From CAVZVW01 sp963778845 (GTDB taxonomy: Bacteria; Actinomycetota; Actinomycetes; Actinomycetales; Kineosporiaceae), in NCBI GenBank assembly GCA_963778845.1, contig CAVZVW010000001.1:434001-498000 (forward strand): a DNA stretch of 64,000 bases, given 5' to 3'. Positions 16,343-25,338 of this stretch are shown piece after piece. The notes under the pieces are model-generated. The model had not been told where the DNA came from. It ran no database searches and saw nothing but the letters and a program-made list of their open reading frames with translations. The translations under genes were made by a program, and so were the position numbers. How positions within the stretch are numbered: the first letter of the stretch is position 1; every line of letters starts with the position of its first letter.

Positions 16343-17481
16343 GCGCGGCAGGGGCGCCGGTCGAGACGATCACCATCCCCGCCGCCCTGCTGCCCGGCGA
16401 CGGACGGTTCGGCTCCGGCCCGAGCAAGGTGCGCCCGGAGCAGGTCGAGTACCTGGCCTCGATCGGTCGGTCGGTCCTCGGCACCTCGCACCGGCAGAAG
16501 CCCGTCAAGGCGCTCGTGGGCCGCATCCGGAGCGGGCTCGCCGAGTTCTTCTCGCTGCCCGACGGCTACGAGGTGGTGCTGGGCAACGGGGGCGCCACGT
16601 GCTTCTGGGACGCCGCGGCCTTCAACCTGGTGAGCAGCCGGGCCCAGCACCTGGCCTTCGGCGAGTTCTCCGCGAAGTTCGCCTCGGTCACCGCCCGGGC
16701 ACCGTTCCTCGGCGCCTCGACGGTGATCACGGGCGAACCCGGCACGTTGCCCGCGCCGGTCGCCGAGCCGGGTGTCGACGTGTACGCCTGGGCGCACAAC
16801 GAGACCTCCACGGGCGTCATGGCGCCGGTGCGCCGGGTCGACGGTGCCGACGCCGGCGCCCTGGTCCTCGTCGACGCCACGTCGGGCGCGGGCGGCCTGC
16901 GGGTCGACGTGAGCCAGACCGACGCCTACTACTTCGCCCCGCAGAAGTCGTTCGCCTCCGACGGCGGGCTCTGGCTTGCGCTGCTGTCGCCGGCCGCGCT
17001 GGCCAGGGTGGAGTCAGTCGCGGCCTCGGGGCGGTGGATCCCCGACTTCCTGGACCTGTCCACGGCGATCGACAACTCCCGCAAGGACCAGACGTACAAC
17101 ACACCCGCGGTGGCCACACTCGCCCTGCTGGCCCACCAGGTCGAGTGGCTCAACGAACAGGGCGGGCTCGCCTGGGCCTGCGCCCGCACCGCGGACTCCT
17201 CGAGTCGCCTCTACGCCTGGGCGCAGTCGAGGCCCTTCACGACGCCGTTCGTCGCCGACCCGGCGGCTCGCAGCCACGTCGTGGCGACCGTGGACTTCGA
17301 CGCGACGGTGGACGCCGCCGCGGTCGCCGCGGTCCTGCGCGCGAACGGGATCGTCGACGTCGAGCCGTACCGCAAGCTGGGCCGCAACCAGCTGCGCGTG
17401 GCGATGTTCCCCGCTGTCGAACCGGACGACGTGTCCGCCCTCACGGCGTGCGTCGACCACGTCGTCGAACGGCTCGGGTGA
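16339..17481 (+). CDS. serC: Phosphoserine aminotransferase
   Basis: A 380-residue PLP enzyme for the second step of serine synthesis (3-phosphohydroxypyruvate to phosphoserine), of the mycobacterial-type class that starts with PAALLPGDGRFGSGPSKVRP. The PLP lysine is in YYFAPQKSFASDGG near residue 201, and the nucleotide of PLP is held by HNETSTG. The GTG start overlaps the citrate synthase stop as GTGA, so translation is coupled. SerC should also act in PLP synthesis-linked pathways only in other bacteria. Confidence 0.96.
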   Translation: MSAAGAPVETITIPAALLPGDGRFGSGPSKVRPEQVEYLASIGRSVLGTSHRQKPVKALVGRIRSGLAEFFSLPDGYEVVLGNGGATCFWDAAAFNLVSSRAQHLAFGEFSAKFASVTARAPFLGASTVITGEPGTLPAPVAEPGVDVYAWAHNETSTGVMAPVRRVDGADAGALVLVDATSGAGGLRVDVSQTDAYYFAPQKSFASDGGLWLALLSPAALARVESVAASGRWIPDFLDLSTAIDNSRKDQTYNTPAVATLALLAHQVEWLNEQGGLAWACARTADSSSRLYAWAQSRPFTTPFVADPAARSHVVATVDFDATVDAAAVAAVLRANGIVDVEPYRKLGRNQLRVAMFPAVEPDDVSALTACVDHVVERLG

Positions 17482-18671
17482 GCTCGCCGGCACCCGTGGT
17501 CGCCCGGCTCCGGCTGGACCGCGACGCCCTGACCCGCGCCGGATACGCCGGGCTGGCCACCTGGACGTGGTTTCTCTACGGGTGGGGCGCGGTGCTGCCG
17601 CTCCTGCGGACGGAGCAGGGGACGAGCCGGACCGTGATGGGGGTGCACAGCGCGGCGCTGGCGTTCGGGTCGGTCGTCGCCGGGCTGGTCACGGTGCCGG
17701 TGGCCCGAGCCCTGCACCGGCGCGGGGCGCTGCTCCTCGGCCTCGGGATCGCCGAGGTCGGCGTGGTGCTGCTGTGCCTAGGGCGGTCCCCGGCACAGAC
17801 CCTGCCCGCGGTCATGCTGGTGGGCGTCGGCGGCCCGATGCTCCTGAACAGCGTCAACCCGGCCCTCTCGGACCACCATGGGCCGGCCGGGGCGGCGGCT
17901 CTCAGCGAGGGCAACGCCGTGGCGGCGGGTGTCGGGGTCGTCTCCCCCGCCGCGGTGGGTGCCTGTGTTGCCCTCGGCCTCACCTGGCGCCCGGCGATGC
18001 TCATGCTCCTGCCGATCGGGGTGGGGCTCGTCGGGCTCGTACGGCGTGTTCCTCGGCCCACTCCGGCCTTCGACGCCGGGCCGTCTTCCCGCGGTGGCCG
18101 TCGCGTGCGGCTACCGAGGCGGTTCTGGCGGTTCGCCCTCGTCGTCATGCTCTGCGTCGGCGTCGAGTTCGCCTGCACCGCCTGGTCGGCCGACCTGATG
18201 CGCCAGCGCGTCGGGCTATCGGCGGCTGGTGCGTCGACAGCCGTGATCGCCGTCGTGGGCGGCATGGCCGTGGGTCGCTGGGTGGTCGGGCGGTTGGCGT
18301 TGCGCCGCACCGCCGTGCAGCTGATGCTTGCCGGCCAGGCCCTGACAGTCCTCGGGTGGCTCGTCGTGTGGGTGTCCACCGCCCCCGGGCCCGCGCTGGC
18401 CGGCCTCGTCGTCACCGGTCTGGGCATCTCCGGACAGTTTCCGTTGGGAGTCTCCTTGGCGTACGCCGCAGCCGGCGGCGACAGCGACCAGGCCACCGGC
18501 GTCCTGTCCCTGGGGATCGGCCTCTTCGCCGGGCTCAGCCCCTTCTGCCTCGGAGCGCTGGCAGACGCCACCAGCACCCACACGGCCTTCGTCGTCGTGC
18601 CCCTGCTCGTGGCCGCGGCGGCGGCCCTCCTCGTGACCTCACGCCGCGCCCCGCAGCCGCTGACCGCGTGA
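17478..18671 (+). CDS. MFS transporter
   Basis: A 397-residue, 12-segment major facilitator protein. The start GTG overlaps the serC stop codon as GTGA, making it the third gene of the citA-serC operon. Segment 1 has GLATWTWFLYGWGAVLPLL and a central basic loop of about 25 residues separates two six-helix halves. No substrate motif is recognisable. Confidence 0.88.
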   Translation: MSSPAPVVARLRLDRDALTRAGYAGLATWTWFLYGWGAVLPLLRTEQGTSRTVMGVHSAALAFGSVVAGLVTVPVARALHRRGALLLGLGIAEVGVVLLCLGRSPAQTLPAVMLVGVGGPMLLNSVNPALSDHHGPAGAAALSEGNAVAAGVGVVSPAAVGACVALGLTWRPAMLMLLPIGVGLVGLVRRVPRPTPAFDAGPSSRGGRRVRLPRRFWRFALVVMLCVGVEFACTAWSADLMRQRVGLSAAGASTAVIAVVGGMAVGRWVVGRLALRRTAVQLMLAGQALTVLGWLVVWVSTAPGPALAGLVVTGLGISGQFPLGVSLAYAAAGGDSDQATGVLSLGIGLFAGLSPFCLGALADATSTHTAFVVVPLLVAAAAALLVTSRRAPQPLTA

Positions 18672-18690
18672 CCACCACGCGATCCCGCCG

Positions 18691-19956
18691 TCAGGCACCC
18701 GGCTCGACGCGGGCCGACTCGACGCCGGCCGACTCGACGCCGGCCGACTCGAGCTCGGGCGCGAGCATCGCCGCGAGCGCCGGGTGCACGCCGAAGGCGG
18801 CGACGACGTCGGTGTACTCGCTGCGACGCTCCGGCGAGGACGGCGCCCCGGTGAAGGTCGCCCGCACCATGGCGTTGCGCGGGGTATGCCGGGAGTCGAC
18901 GAACTCCACGACGTCCACCCGGTAGCCCAGCAGCCGCAAGAGGTCTGCGCGCAGGGCGTCGGTCAGGACGTCGGCGAACCGCTGCGCGAGGATGGGGTGT
19001 CGGGTCAGGCCCGCGAAGGGGTACGGGACCGGCGTTCCGGCTGCCCGCGCACCTGTGAGCTGGCGCTGGATGTCATGGTGGCAGCACGGGGCCGCCAGCA
19101 CGACCCCGGCCCGCAGGCGGACCGCCACCGCCAGCGCCTCGTCGGTGGCTGTGTCGCAGGCATGCAGCGCCAGCACCACGTCGACGGCGTCGCCGCCGAG
19201 ATCCATGTCGGCGATCGCGCCATGCTGGAACTCGATCCCGGACATGCCGAGCTGCTGGGCCAGAGCGGTGTTGCGCGCCACCACGTCGTCCCGCACGTCG
19301 ACCCCGACCGTGTGAACCCCGACCGTTCCAGCCCCGACCACGCCGACGGCGGCTGCCTGCCGGCTCAGCCAGCGATGCGCGGCGAAAGTGAGGTAGGCGT
19401 TGCCGCACCCCAGGTCGACGACGCGCAGCGGCCTCGCCTGCGCGCGGGCGGCCTGGAGTGCGGGTTCCGCAACAGGGGCGAGCAACCTGAGGAAGGCATC
19501 GACCTGACGACGTTTGTCGGCACCGGCACCGAGCAGGCCGAACAGCGGGTCGTCGGGCTCGAGCAGCCTCTGTTTGACCCTGTCGTGGCTTTGGACGGCG
19601 CGGCGCGAGGTCCGCGCAACGTGCACCTGCGCCTCACCGCGCTTGGTGACGCGGAGCTGGACGACGGCGTCACGCGTCTCGATGTACCAGGTGGCGAACG
19701 GCTCGGCCAGCAAGGCGTCGATGACGGGTCCGGACCGGCCGTGCTCGACGTTCTGGGTGATCGGGTGGAGCCCATCGGTCGTGACGACCTGCAGCCTGGG
19801 CCCGGCCTTGAGAGCGACCGGTCTGAGCTCTGCCCGAACATGGGCGGGATCTGGCGCTCCTCGTCGGCGACCGCTGGCTACGGCCCGAACAAGCTGGTCT
19901 GGGTCCAGGAGCAGCGCGCGGACGTCTGCCAACGCGTCGCCGAGCGGCTGGGGCAT
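18691..19956 (-). CDS. SAM-dependent methyltransferase (METTL25/Methyltransf_32-like)
   Basis: A 421-residue protein with an N-terminal domain of about 165 residues and a Rossmann methyltransferase domain starting at VVDLGCGNAYLTFAAHRWL (SAM loop, about residue 177). The later motifs LALHACDTATDEAL and LAAPCCHHDIQRQL are characteristic of the METTL25/GSTCD-like branch, in which the PCCH motif replaces an NPPY-type site. Target unknown; RNA is plausible. The C-terminus ends in an Ala-Gly-Val-Glu-Ser pentapeptide repeat encoded by 15-bp repeats. It converges on the MFS gene. Confidence 0.85.
   Translation of the reverse strand: MPQPLGDALADVRALLLDPDQLVRAVASGRRRGAPDPAHVRAELRPVALKAGPRLQVVTTDGLHPITQNVEHGRSGPVIDALLAEPFATWYIETRDAVVQLRVTKRGEAQVHVARTSRRAVQSHDRVKQRLLEPDDPLFGLLGAGADKRRQVDAFLRLLAPVAEPALQAARAQARPLRVVDLGCGNAYLTFAAHRWLSRQAAAVGVVGAGTVGVHTVGVDVRDDVVARNTALAQQLGMSGIEFQHGAIADMDLGGDAVDVVLALHACDTATDEALAVAVRLRAGVVLAAPCCHHDIQRQLTGARAAGTPVPYPFAGLTRHPILAQRFADVLTDALRADLLRLLGYRVDVVEFVDSRHTPRNAMVRATFTGAPSSPERRSEYTDVVAAFGVHPALAAMLAPELESAGVESAGVESARVEPGA
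18702..18758. repeat. 15-bp repeats encoding the methyltransferase C-terminal tail
   Basis: GCCGACTCGACGCCG-type units repeat three to four times and encode the pentapeptide ESAGV at the C-terminus on the minus strand. The unit keeps frame and the tail is outside the enzyme fold, so it is likely a tolerated slippage site. Confidence 0.7.
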
Positions 19957-20043
19957 GTGTCCATCGTCTCAAGCGGAGGGCTGCGGCGGCGCGAGGTACG
20001 TGCGGGCGGCCCTCTCGCCGCCCGGCCGCGGCGGGTGGTGTTA

Positions 20044-20473
20044 CGCGATGCTTTGCATTGCACGCATATCCGCAACACGGATCTCGCCGGCATCGCGCCG
20101 AGTCCGCTTGTCGAGGACACCAGGTCCAGGGAGACAGCAGCAGCGCCGTCGCGGCCGGAAAGGGCTGTGACACCGCACCCAGGGGCTCCCAGGCCTCGCT
20201 CCAGCGGCCGACCAGGCCACCGGCGTAATGGTCACCGCTGCCAGCGGCCGCAGTTCAACGGTCGCCGCCCCTCGGGAGCCGCCGCTGCACGGGTACCCCC
20301 CCTCGGGAGCCGCCGCTGCACGGGTACCGCCCCTCGGGAGCCGCCGCTGCACGGGTACCGCCCCTCTGGGGCCGCCGTCCCGCAGGCACCGTTCGCCCCA
20401 CCTTGCACAGCGTCGGTCGCACGGACCCGCTCTGGAGACTGTTGCGGATCCGCGTGCAATGCAAAGCATCGCG
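20044..20473. repeat. 430-bp element bounded by 33-bp inverted repeats
   Basis: The 33-base end at 20044-20076 and its inverted partner at 20441-20473 match at 31 of 33 positions; each end also contains the small dyad ATGC-TTT-GCAT. Between them lies a 31-bp tandem array and no credible gene. The element sits in the minus-strand interval between the peptidyl-tRNA hydrolase and methyltransferase genes. The structure resembles a MITE or other non-autonomous element, but I see no target-site duplication. Confidence 0.8.
20266..20390. repeat. 31-bp tandem array inside the inverted-repeat element
   Basis: Three close copies of a 31-bp unit, each ending GCTGCACGGGTAC, with GGGTAC at 20291, 20322 and 20353, are followed by a degenerate fourth. 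The period is not a multiple of three, which argues against a coding origin. Confidence 0.85.
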
Positions 20474-20491
20474 CGCAGACCCTTCCTCCGG

Positions 20492-20556
20492 TGCAGGGCA
20501 CAGGCGCAGGGCACAGGCGCAGGGCACAGGTGCAGGGCACAGGTGCAGGGCACACG
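20492..20556. repeat. 13-bp tandem array next to the inverted-repeat element
   Basis: Five copies of a 13-bp unit (YGCAGGGCACAGG) begin at 20492, followed by two decayed copies up to about 20570. The array ends just before the stop codon of the peptidyl-tRNA hydrolase gene, so it lies in that gene's 3' region. Confidence 0.85.
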
Positions 20557-20580
20557 TCCGGGGCACAGGTCCCGGTGTGC

Positions 20581-20940
20581 TCACAACAGGCGAAGCTGCC
20601 CGGTCACGGCGTCCAGCGGCTCGATCGCCGCGGGGCCGAGAGCTGCGCACGTAGCCGTCCCTGGGGCGACCTGGGTGCGTCCGGCGTCCTCGATGACCTC
20701 CACCGGCAGGCCCGCCTCCTGTGCTGCGTCGCAGACGTCGGCCAGCTCATCGGCTGATGCGACCCGCAGCACCACCTTCGGTTGGCCTTCCTGCAGCCAG
20801 GCCACGAGCTGGGCGTCCCGACGGGATCGCCCCATGGCCCGCAGTACGGCGCTCACCGCGGCATGCGCCGCCTGCGCAGCGATCTTGCCGCGGCCCATGT
20901 CGAGATCGGTCCGGACAAGGAGCACCAGCTTGGTCGGCAC
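20581..20940 (-). CDS. Peptidyl-tRNA hydrolase, PTH2 family
   Basis: A 119-residue PTH2-type hydrolase, the archaeal/eukaryal-like family that recycles peptidyl-tRNA. The signature is complete: KLVLLVRTDLDMGRGKIAAQAAHAAV at the N-terminus (Lys and His contacts), the QPKVVLRV strand, and the C-terminal GTATCAALGPAA, where the family has the T-x-T-x-L-GP pattern. The start is GTG at 20940. Actinobacteria often carry this alongside the bacterial Pth; it may act on unusual substrates. Confidence 0.92.
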   Translation of the reverse strand: MPTKLVLLVRTDLDMGRGKIAAQAAHAAVSAVLRAMGRSRRDAQLVAWLQEGQPKVVLRVASADELADVCDAAQEAGLPVEVIEDAGRTQVAPGTATCAALGPAAIEPLDAVTGQLRLL

Positions 20941-21018
20941 GCTGGCGACTGTAGACGCACCGCGGCGCGTACACCGCGCGACAGCCCCGAGGTCACGAGG
21001 GCCGAGGCCGCACGTCGT

Positions 21019-22134
21019 TCAGGCGAGCACCTCGGCCAGCGGGGTCGCAGGCATCCCATGAGCCTGCGCGACCGGACCATAGGTGACCAACCCACCCGTG
21101 GTGTTCAACCCCTTCGCCAGGCACGCGTCATCGCGCAGAGCCTGCCGCCACCCCTTGTTCGCCAGGTCCACCGCATACGGCAACGTCACATTCGTCAACG
21201 CATACGTACTCGTATGCGGCACCGCCCCCGGCATGTTCGCCACGCAGTAGAACACGCTGTTGTGCACCCGGTACGTCGGATCCGCATGCGTGGTCGGCCG
21301 CGAGTCCTCGAAACACCCACCCTGGTCGATCGAGATGTCCACCAGCACACTGCCCGGCTTCATCCGCGACACCTGCTCGTTCGTCACCAACGTCGGCGCC
21401 TTCGCCCCCGGCACCAACACCGCCCCGATCACCAGGTCGGCGTCCATCACCGCACGCTCCACCTCATAGGCGTTACTCGCGATCGTCTGCAGGTGACCCT
21501 GGTAGATCGCGTCCGCCTGACGCAGCCGAGCGATGTTGCGGTCCAGCAGCAGCACCTCGGCCTGCATCCCCAACGCGATCGCCGCGGCATTCATCCCCGA
21601 CACCCCCGCGCCGATCACGACCACCTTCGCCGCATACACCCCCGAGACCCCACCCATCAGCACACCCCGGCCCCCCGAAGCCCGCATCAGCGTGTGCGCA
21701 CCCACCTGCGGAGCCAACCGCCCCGCCACCTCACTCATCGGCGCCAACAACGGCAACGACCGATCCGCCAGCTCCACCGTCTCATAAGCGATCCCCGTCA
21801 CCCCCCGCGCCACCAGCTCCTCAGTCAACGCCTTGTCAGCAGCCAGATGCAGATACGTGAACACCGTCTGCCCCGCCCGCATCCGCCCATACTCCCCCGC
21901 CACCGGCTCCTTCACCTTCAAGATCAAGTCACCGGCACCCCACACATCATCGGCCGACCCCAGAATCGAAGCCCCCGCCGCCGCATAGTCCCCATCCACG
22001 ATCGAGGACCCCACCCCCGCATCACGCTCCACGAACACCTCATGACCACCACGCACCAGCTCATGCACACCCGCCGGAGTGATCGCCACCCGGTACTCAT
22101 GGTTCTTCACCTCACGCGGGATACCGACCTTCAC
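21019..22134 (-). CDS. ald: Alanine dehydrogenase
   Basis: At 371 residues this has exactly the usual length of actinobacterial Ald, the NAD-dependent enzyme interconverting alanine with pyruvate and ammonium. Substrate residues lie in KVKEP and the catalytic His in TYLHLAADK near residue 95; the NAD-binding loop is VVVIGAGVSGMNAA near 172. The GTG start at 22134 has AAAGGA about 11 bases upstream. Codon use is unlike every neighbour: GCG, GGG, GAT, CAT and TAT replace the usual GCC, GGC, GAC, CAC and TAC. It is divergent from an Lrp-family regulator, probably its activator. Confidence 0.96.
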   Translation of the reverse strand: MKVGIPREVKNHEYRVAITPAGVHELVRGGHEVFVERDAGVGSSIVDGDYAAAGASILGSADDVWGAGDLILKVKEPVAGEYGRMRAGQTVFTYLHLAADKALTEELVARGVTGIAYETVELADRSLPLLAPMSEVAGRLAPQVGAHTLMRASGGRGVLMGGVSGVYAAKVVVIGAGVSGMNAAAIALGMQAEVLLLDRNIARLRQADAIYQGHLQTIASNAYEVERAVMDADLVIGAVLVPGAKAPTLVTNEQVSRMKPGSVLVDISIDQGGCFEDSRPTTHADPTYRVHNSVFYCVANMPGAVPHTSTYALTNVTLPYAVDLANKGWRQALRDDACLAKGLNTTGGLVTYGPVAQAHGMPATPLAEVLA

Positions 22135-22306
22135 GGTGATGCCGTCCTTTCGTTCGCGGTGCTCGATGGCAGGGCCGCCCTTGTGCATGGCCACTGATAT
22201 GGGGGCAACCATAGGCCGCCGGACTCGGCACGTGGTGCTAAGTCCTGCCCTAGATGGCGCTGAGCATGGCATCATCGACCCCGAATACGGCTCGGAGGGG
22301 CACAAC

Positions 22307-22783
22307 ATGCCTGACAACGTCATCGAGGGACTGGACAAGCTCGACCGGCTCATCCTGCGGGAGCTTCAGCGGGACGGCCGCCTGTCCAACGTCGAGCTGG
22401 CCAAGCGCGTGCGACTGTCCCCGTCGCCATGCCTACGCCGCGTCAAGGCACTGGAGGAGCGGGGCTACATCCGCGGCTACCAGGCAGTTCTGGATCGTCC
22501 CCGGATGCGACGGGGGATGTACGTCTTCGTCATGGTCACGCTCACGTCCCAGCGCCAGGAGGCCCTGGAGCGGTTCGAGCAGGCGGCGTGTGCCCTCGAC
22601 GAGGTGCTCGAGTGCTACCTCATGACCGGTGAGTCCGACTACCTGCTCGGCGTGGCCGTGGCCGACCTCGACGCCTACCAGCGCTTCTTCACCAAGCGGC
22701 TCGGCGAGCTGCCCGGAGTCGCCTCCCTGCGCAGCCTCATCTCCATGAGGACCGTGAAGTACACGACCTCGCTCCCGGTCTGA
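22307..22783 (+). CDS. Lrp/AsnC family regulator (AldR-like)
   Basis: A 158-residue regulator: N-terminal helix-turn-helix (LDRLILRELQRDGRLSNVELA, LSPSPCLRRVKALEERGYI) and a C-terminal RAM/ligand-binding domain with the MTGESDYLL turn that binds amino acids. The ATG has GGAGGGG six bases upstream. The divergent position with ald and the 172-bp shared interval match the AldR-ald arrangement of mycobacteria, where alanine level sets ald expression. Role inferred from that arrangement. Confidence 0.93.
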   Translation: MPDNVIEGLDKLDRLILRELQRDGRLSNVELAKRVRLSPSPCLRRVKALEERGYIRGYQAVLDRPRMRRGMYVFVMVTLTSQRQEALERFEQAACALDEVLECYLMTGESDYLLGVAVADLDAYQRFFTKRLGELPGVASLRSLISMRTVKYTTSLPV

Positions 22784-22792
22784 GCCACACCC

Positions 22793-23629
22793 TCACCCAG
22801 GGGCCCACGGCCGCTGCTTCGTGGGCACCGTGACGGTGATGGTCGCACGCTTGACCATCGGGTCGGCTCCGGTGCGCACGGCCCAGGCGTCCAGGCTTCG
22901 CATCCAGCTCGGAATCCCCGGCGGCAGGTCGGCCGATGGGATCGGGGCAAGGTCGGCGGGGGTGAGTGCGTCCCCGTAGGCAGCAAGGGGCACGGCGACG
23001 TCTGCGTGCACGATGGGTCCGAGCAGGGCGAGGGCGGCGTTCCAGCTGTCGCACAGCCGCTTCATCGCCTCGGCCTTGGTCGGCGCGTTCGCCCCATGGC
23101 TGCGAGAGGCCGAGTCGGGGTAGGTCGGGTGCAACGCCGCGGCATGCGGGAGGTTCGCTGCCGCACCGCCGGGCGACGCCTGCCACTGCTCGAACGCCGT
23201 CTGGGCGAGATGCCCGAACGTCAGCACGGCGTCGAGGCTGTTGTTCTGCGCCAGGGCGTCGAACCACGCGTTGCGGTAGGCCGTGATCGCCGTGTCGCCG
23301 ACGTGCTTCTCTCCGCCGGACTGCCCGTACACGCTGTAGAGGAACGTGTTGACGAGCACGTAGCTGGACGTGATGCCGAGCTTGGCGAGCAACCCCTGCG
23401 CACGCTGTCCGGCCTCGCCCACGAGGATCCTTCGGGCGATCGCCTCGTGCGCCGCCGGGTCCTGACCGATCACCAGGATGCGGGCGCTGCCATCGAGGCG
23501 ACCACGATGGAAGACGGGCCCCCACTCGACGCGGAAAGCATCGGTCGGGTAGACGGTCTCGTCGGGGTAGTCGGCGACCAGGTCCGCATACGGCTGCCCG
23601 CCGTAGCCGGGGTCGAACGGGATGGACAT
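22793..23629 (-). CDS. Uracil-DNA glycosylase superfamily protein
   Basis: A 278-residue member of the UDG fold. Motif A appears as ILVIGQDPAAHEAIARRILVGE near residue 50 and a motif-B-like AALHPTYPD near 175. The common Fe-S cysteines of family 4/5 enzymes and the UdgX insertion are not visible. Its ATG overlaps the stop of the upstream peptidase gene as TGATG, so it is translated from the same mRNA. It could be a uracil or damaged-base glycosylase; activity is not certain. Confidence 0.82.
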   Translation of the reverse strand: MSIPFDPGYGGQPYADLVADYPDETVYPTDAFRVEWGPVFHRGRLDGSARILVIGQDPAAHEAIARRILVGEAGQRAQGLLAKLGITSSYVLVNTFLYSVYGQSGGEKHVGDTAITAYRNAWFDALAQNNSLDAVLTFGHLAQTAFEQWQASPGGAAANLPHAAALHPTYPDSASRSHGANAPTKAEAMKRLCDSWNAALALLGPIVHADVAVPLAAYGDALTPADLAPIPSADLPPGIPSWMRSLDAWAVRTGADPMVKRATITVTVPTKQRPWAPG

Positions 23630-25338
23630 CACTGCCTCCTCGCCTCGTGCCTGCCTGACGACGCGTCTGGCCTCCGGCGCAGGCGCCGGGCCGCGAAGGC
23701 CAGCAGGTCGTCGTTGCCGCCGAGCAGGTCCCGGCGGGTCGGCGCGTGCACGTTGTCCTCCGGGACAGCCACGCCGATGTCCTCGATCGGAACCCCCGCG
23801 AAGGCGCCCACGCGCAGGGCGCGCCGGACGGCCACTCGGACGTCCGCCCCAGCAGGCAGCGGCGGCAGCGGCGGCTCGAAGTCCTGCGCGACGCGCTGCT
23901 CGACGTCCCGGTAGGTCCACACGTTCGCCCCCCCGGCGCCAGTCGCCGCGGCCGTACCCACGATCGGGCCCACGTCGTTGTCCACCCATCCCGACGCGAA
24001 CAGGTCTGCCGCGGAGTAGGTGAGCGCGTCGACGACGAGCACGGCGGGCAGCCGGGTGTGCCAGCCGAACCCGTTGGCCTCGTCGGCCGGTCGCGTGATC
24101 GGGAAGGCCTGGGAGTAGACCTCCCCGGTCCCGGCGGCCGCTTGGATCGACGACAGCCACGGCATCAGCGCGGGGTCCACGCCGCAGAGCTGCTCGGTGA
24201 GCGCGGTCGGCGTGAACGCGAACCGGACCGGCTCGACAGGGCGGTCGGTGAACAGCTGCAGCAGGCGCTCTGCGGACTGCACCACCCCACCGGGGTTGCC
24301 ACGCAGGTCGACGACGACGCCGTGGCACCCGGCGTCCTCGAACGTCCGCAGGATGCGCGCCGTCTCGGCCAGCATCGCGGCATGGTCCGCCTCCAGGAAC
24401 GACCAGATCCGCAGGTGCCCCACTCGCAGACGCCCGGCCGGCCGCACCTGCGCGCGCATGATGCGCAGCGTGCTCGCCACGGTCCCCCCGAGACCGCGCC
24501 CGAACAGCGAACGCCGCGCCTGCTGGACCGCCTGCCCGGCGGGGTCGACGGCCAGGTTCAGGGCGGCCAGGGCCGCCTCCCCGTGCACCCAGGTGCGTTG
24601 CTCGTGCTGGCTCACGACGCGCCACGGCAGCCGGGCGGTGAGCGAGCGCCGGTCGGGGGTGAGGAACGTGAGGTCGACCCAGTGCTCGTCCGGCACGGCG
24701 GCGTCGGCCAGAGGGCGCACCGTGAGGCTCTCCAGACCGCGCGCCAGCCGGGCCGCGGGGTTGGCCCCGCGGGTGCGCGCCGCATGCCGCCTCACAGCCT
24801 CCTCGACCGGGACGCCGTTCCAGTGCGTGATGCGGGTCCCGGACGCCAGCTCCGGGCCTCCCGACCACCACCGGGCCGTCCGCGACACCACGTACACCCC
24901 GGGCCGCCCGCCTCGCGGACCCTGTCCGCGGGAAGACCCTCTGCCCGGGCCTCGTTCGTAACGCTCGACCAGCACGGGCAGCACGGCGACATGGTCGCGC
25001 CACGGGGGCGGCAGCCGCAGACCAGTGTGCAGGTCGCGAAGCTGGGTGAAGACCGTGACGAGCGACTCGACGAACTCCGCGTCAGGCAGCGTCTCGGCCT
25101 CCGCGCGCAGCGCCCGCAGCCGGCCGAGCGGGTCGATCGCGTAGCGGGCCCGCTTCTGGCGCAGGTGGGCGTAGGCACCGTCGAGGACGGCGCTGCTCAC
25201 GTCGACGAGGGTCACCCGGTCGAAGGTGCTCAGATGAGGCAGCCGAGTGAGGAAGCGCGGCAGCGCCGACCCTGGCGGGCGCACGGCTCGGCCCGGGCCG
25301 GGCGCGGTTGCGGCCCCGGTCGCCCCCCGAGCCCGCAT
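23629..25338 (-). CDS. S41 family (tail-specific) peptidase
   Basis: A 569-residue S41 peptidase. The beta/alpha core is recognised by GVVVDLRGNPGG near residue 350 and the nucleophile region VVDALTYSAADLFASGW, where the Ser of YSAAD is the probable catalytic residue. A PDZ-like or tricorn-like N-terminal part precedes it. No signal peptide or membrane anchor is evident, unlike CtpA-type enzymes, so it may act in the cytoplasm. Its start and stop each overlap the neighbouring gene as TGATG, making it the middle gene of a three-gene operon. Confidence 0.85.
   Translation of the reverse strand: MRARGATGAATAPGPGRAVRPPGSALPRFLTRLPHLSTFDRVTLVDVSSAVLDGAYAHLRQKRARYAIDPLGRLRALRAEAETLPDAEFVESLVTVFTQLRDLHTGLRLPPPWRDHVAVLPVLVERYERGPGRGSSRGQGPRGGRPGVYVVSRTARWWSGGPELASGTRITHWNGVPVEEAVRRHAARTRGANPAARLARGLESLTVRPLADAAVPDEHWVDLTFLTPDRRSLTARLPWRVVSQHEQRTWVHGEAALAALNLAVDPAGQAVQQARRSLFGRGLGGTVASTLRIMRAQVRPAGRLRVGHLRIWSFLEADHAAMLAETARILRTFEDAGCHGVVVDLRGNPGGVVQSAERLLQLFTDRPVEPVRFAFTPTALTEQLCGVDPALMPWLSSIQAAAGTGEVYSQAFPITRPADEANGFGWHTRLPAVLVVDALTYSAADLFASGWVDNDVGPIVGTAAATGAGGANVWTYRDVEQRVAQDFEPPLPPLPAGADVRVAVRRALRVGAFAGVPIEDIGVAVPEDNVHAPTRRDLLGGNDDLLAFAARRLRRRPDASSGRHEARRQ

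Noticed and set aside
20266..20390. CRISPR-like array
   Set aside because: The 31-bp units are directly contiguous without spacers.
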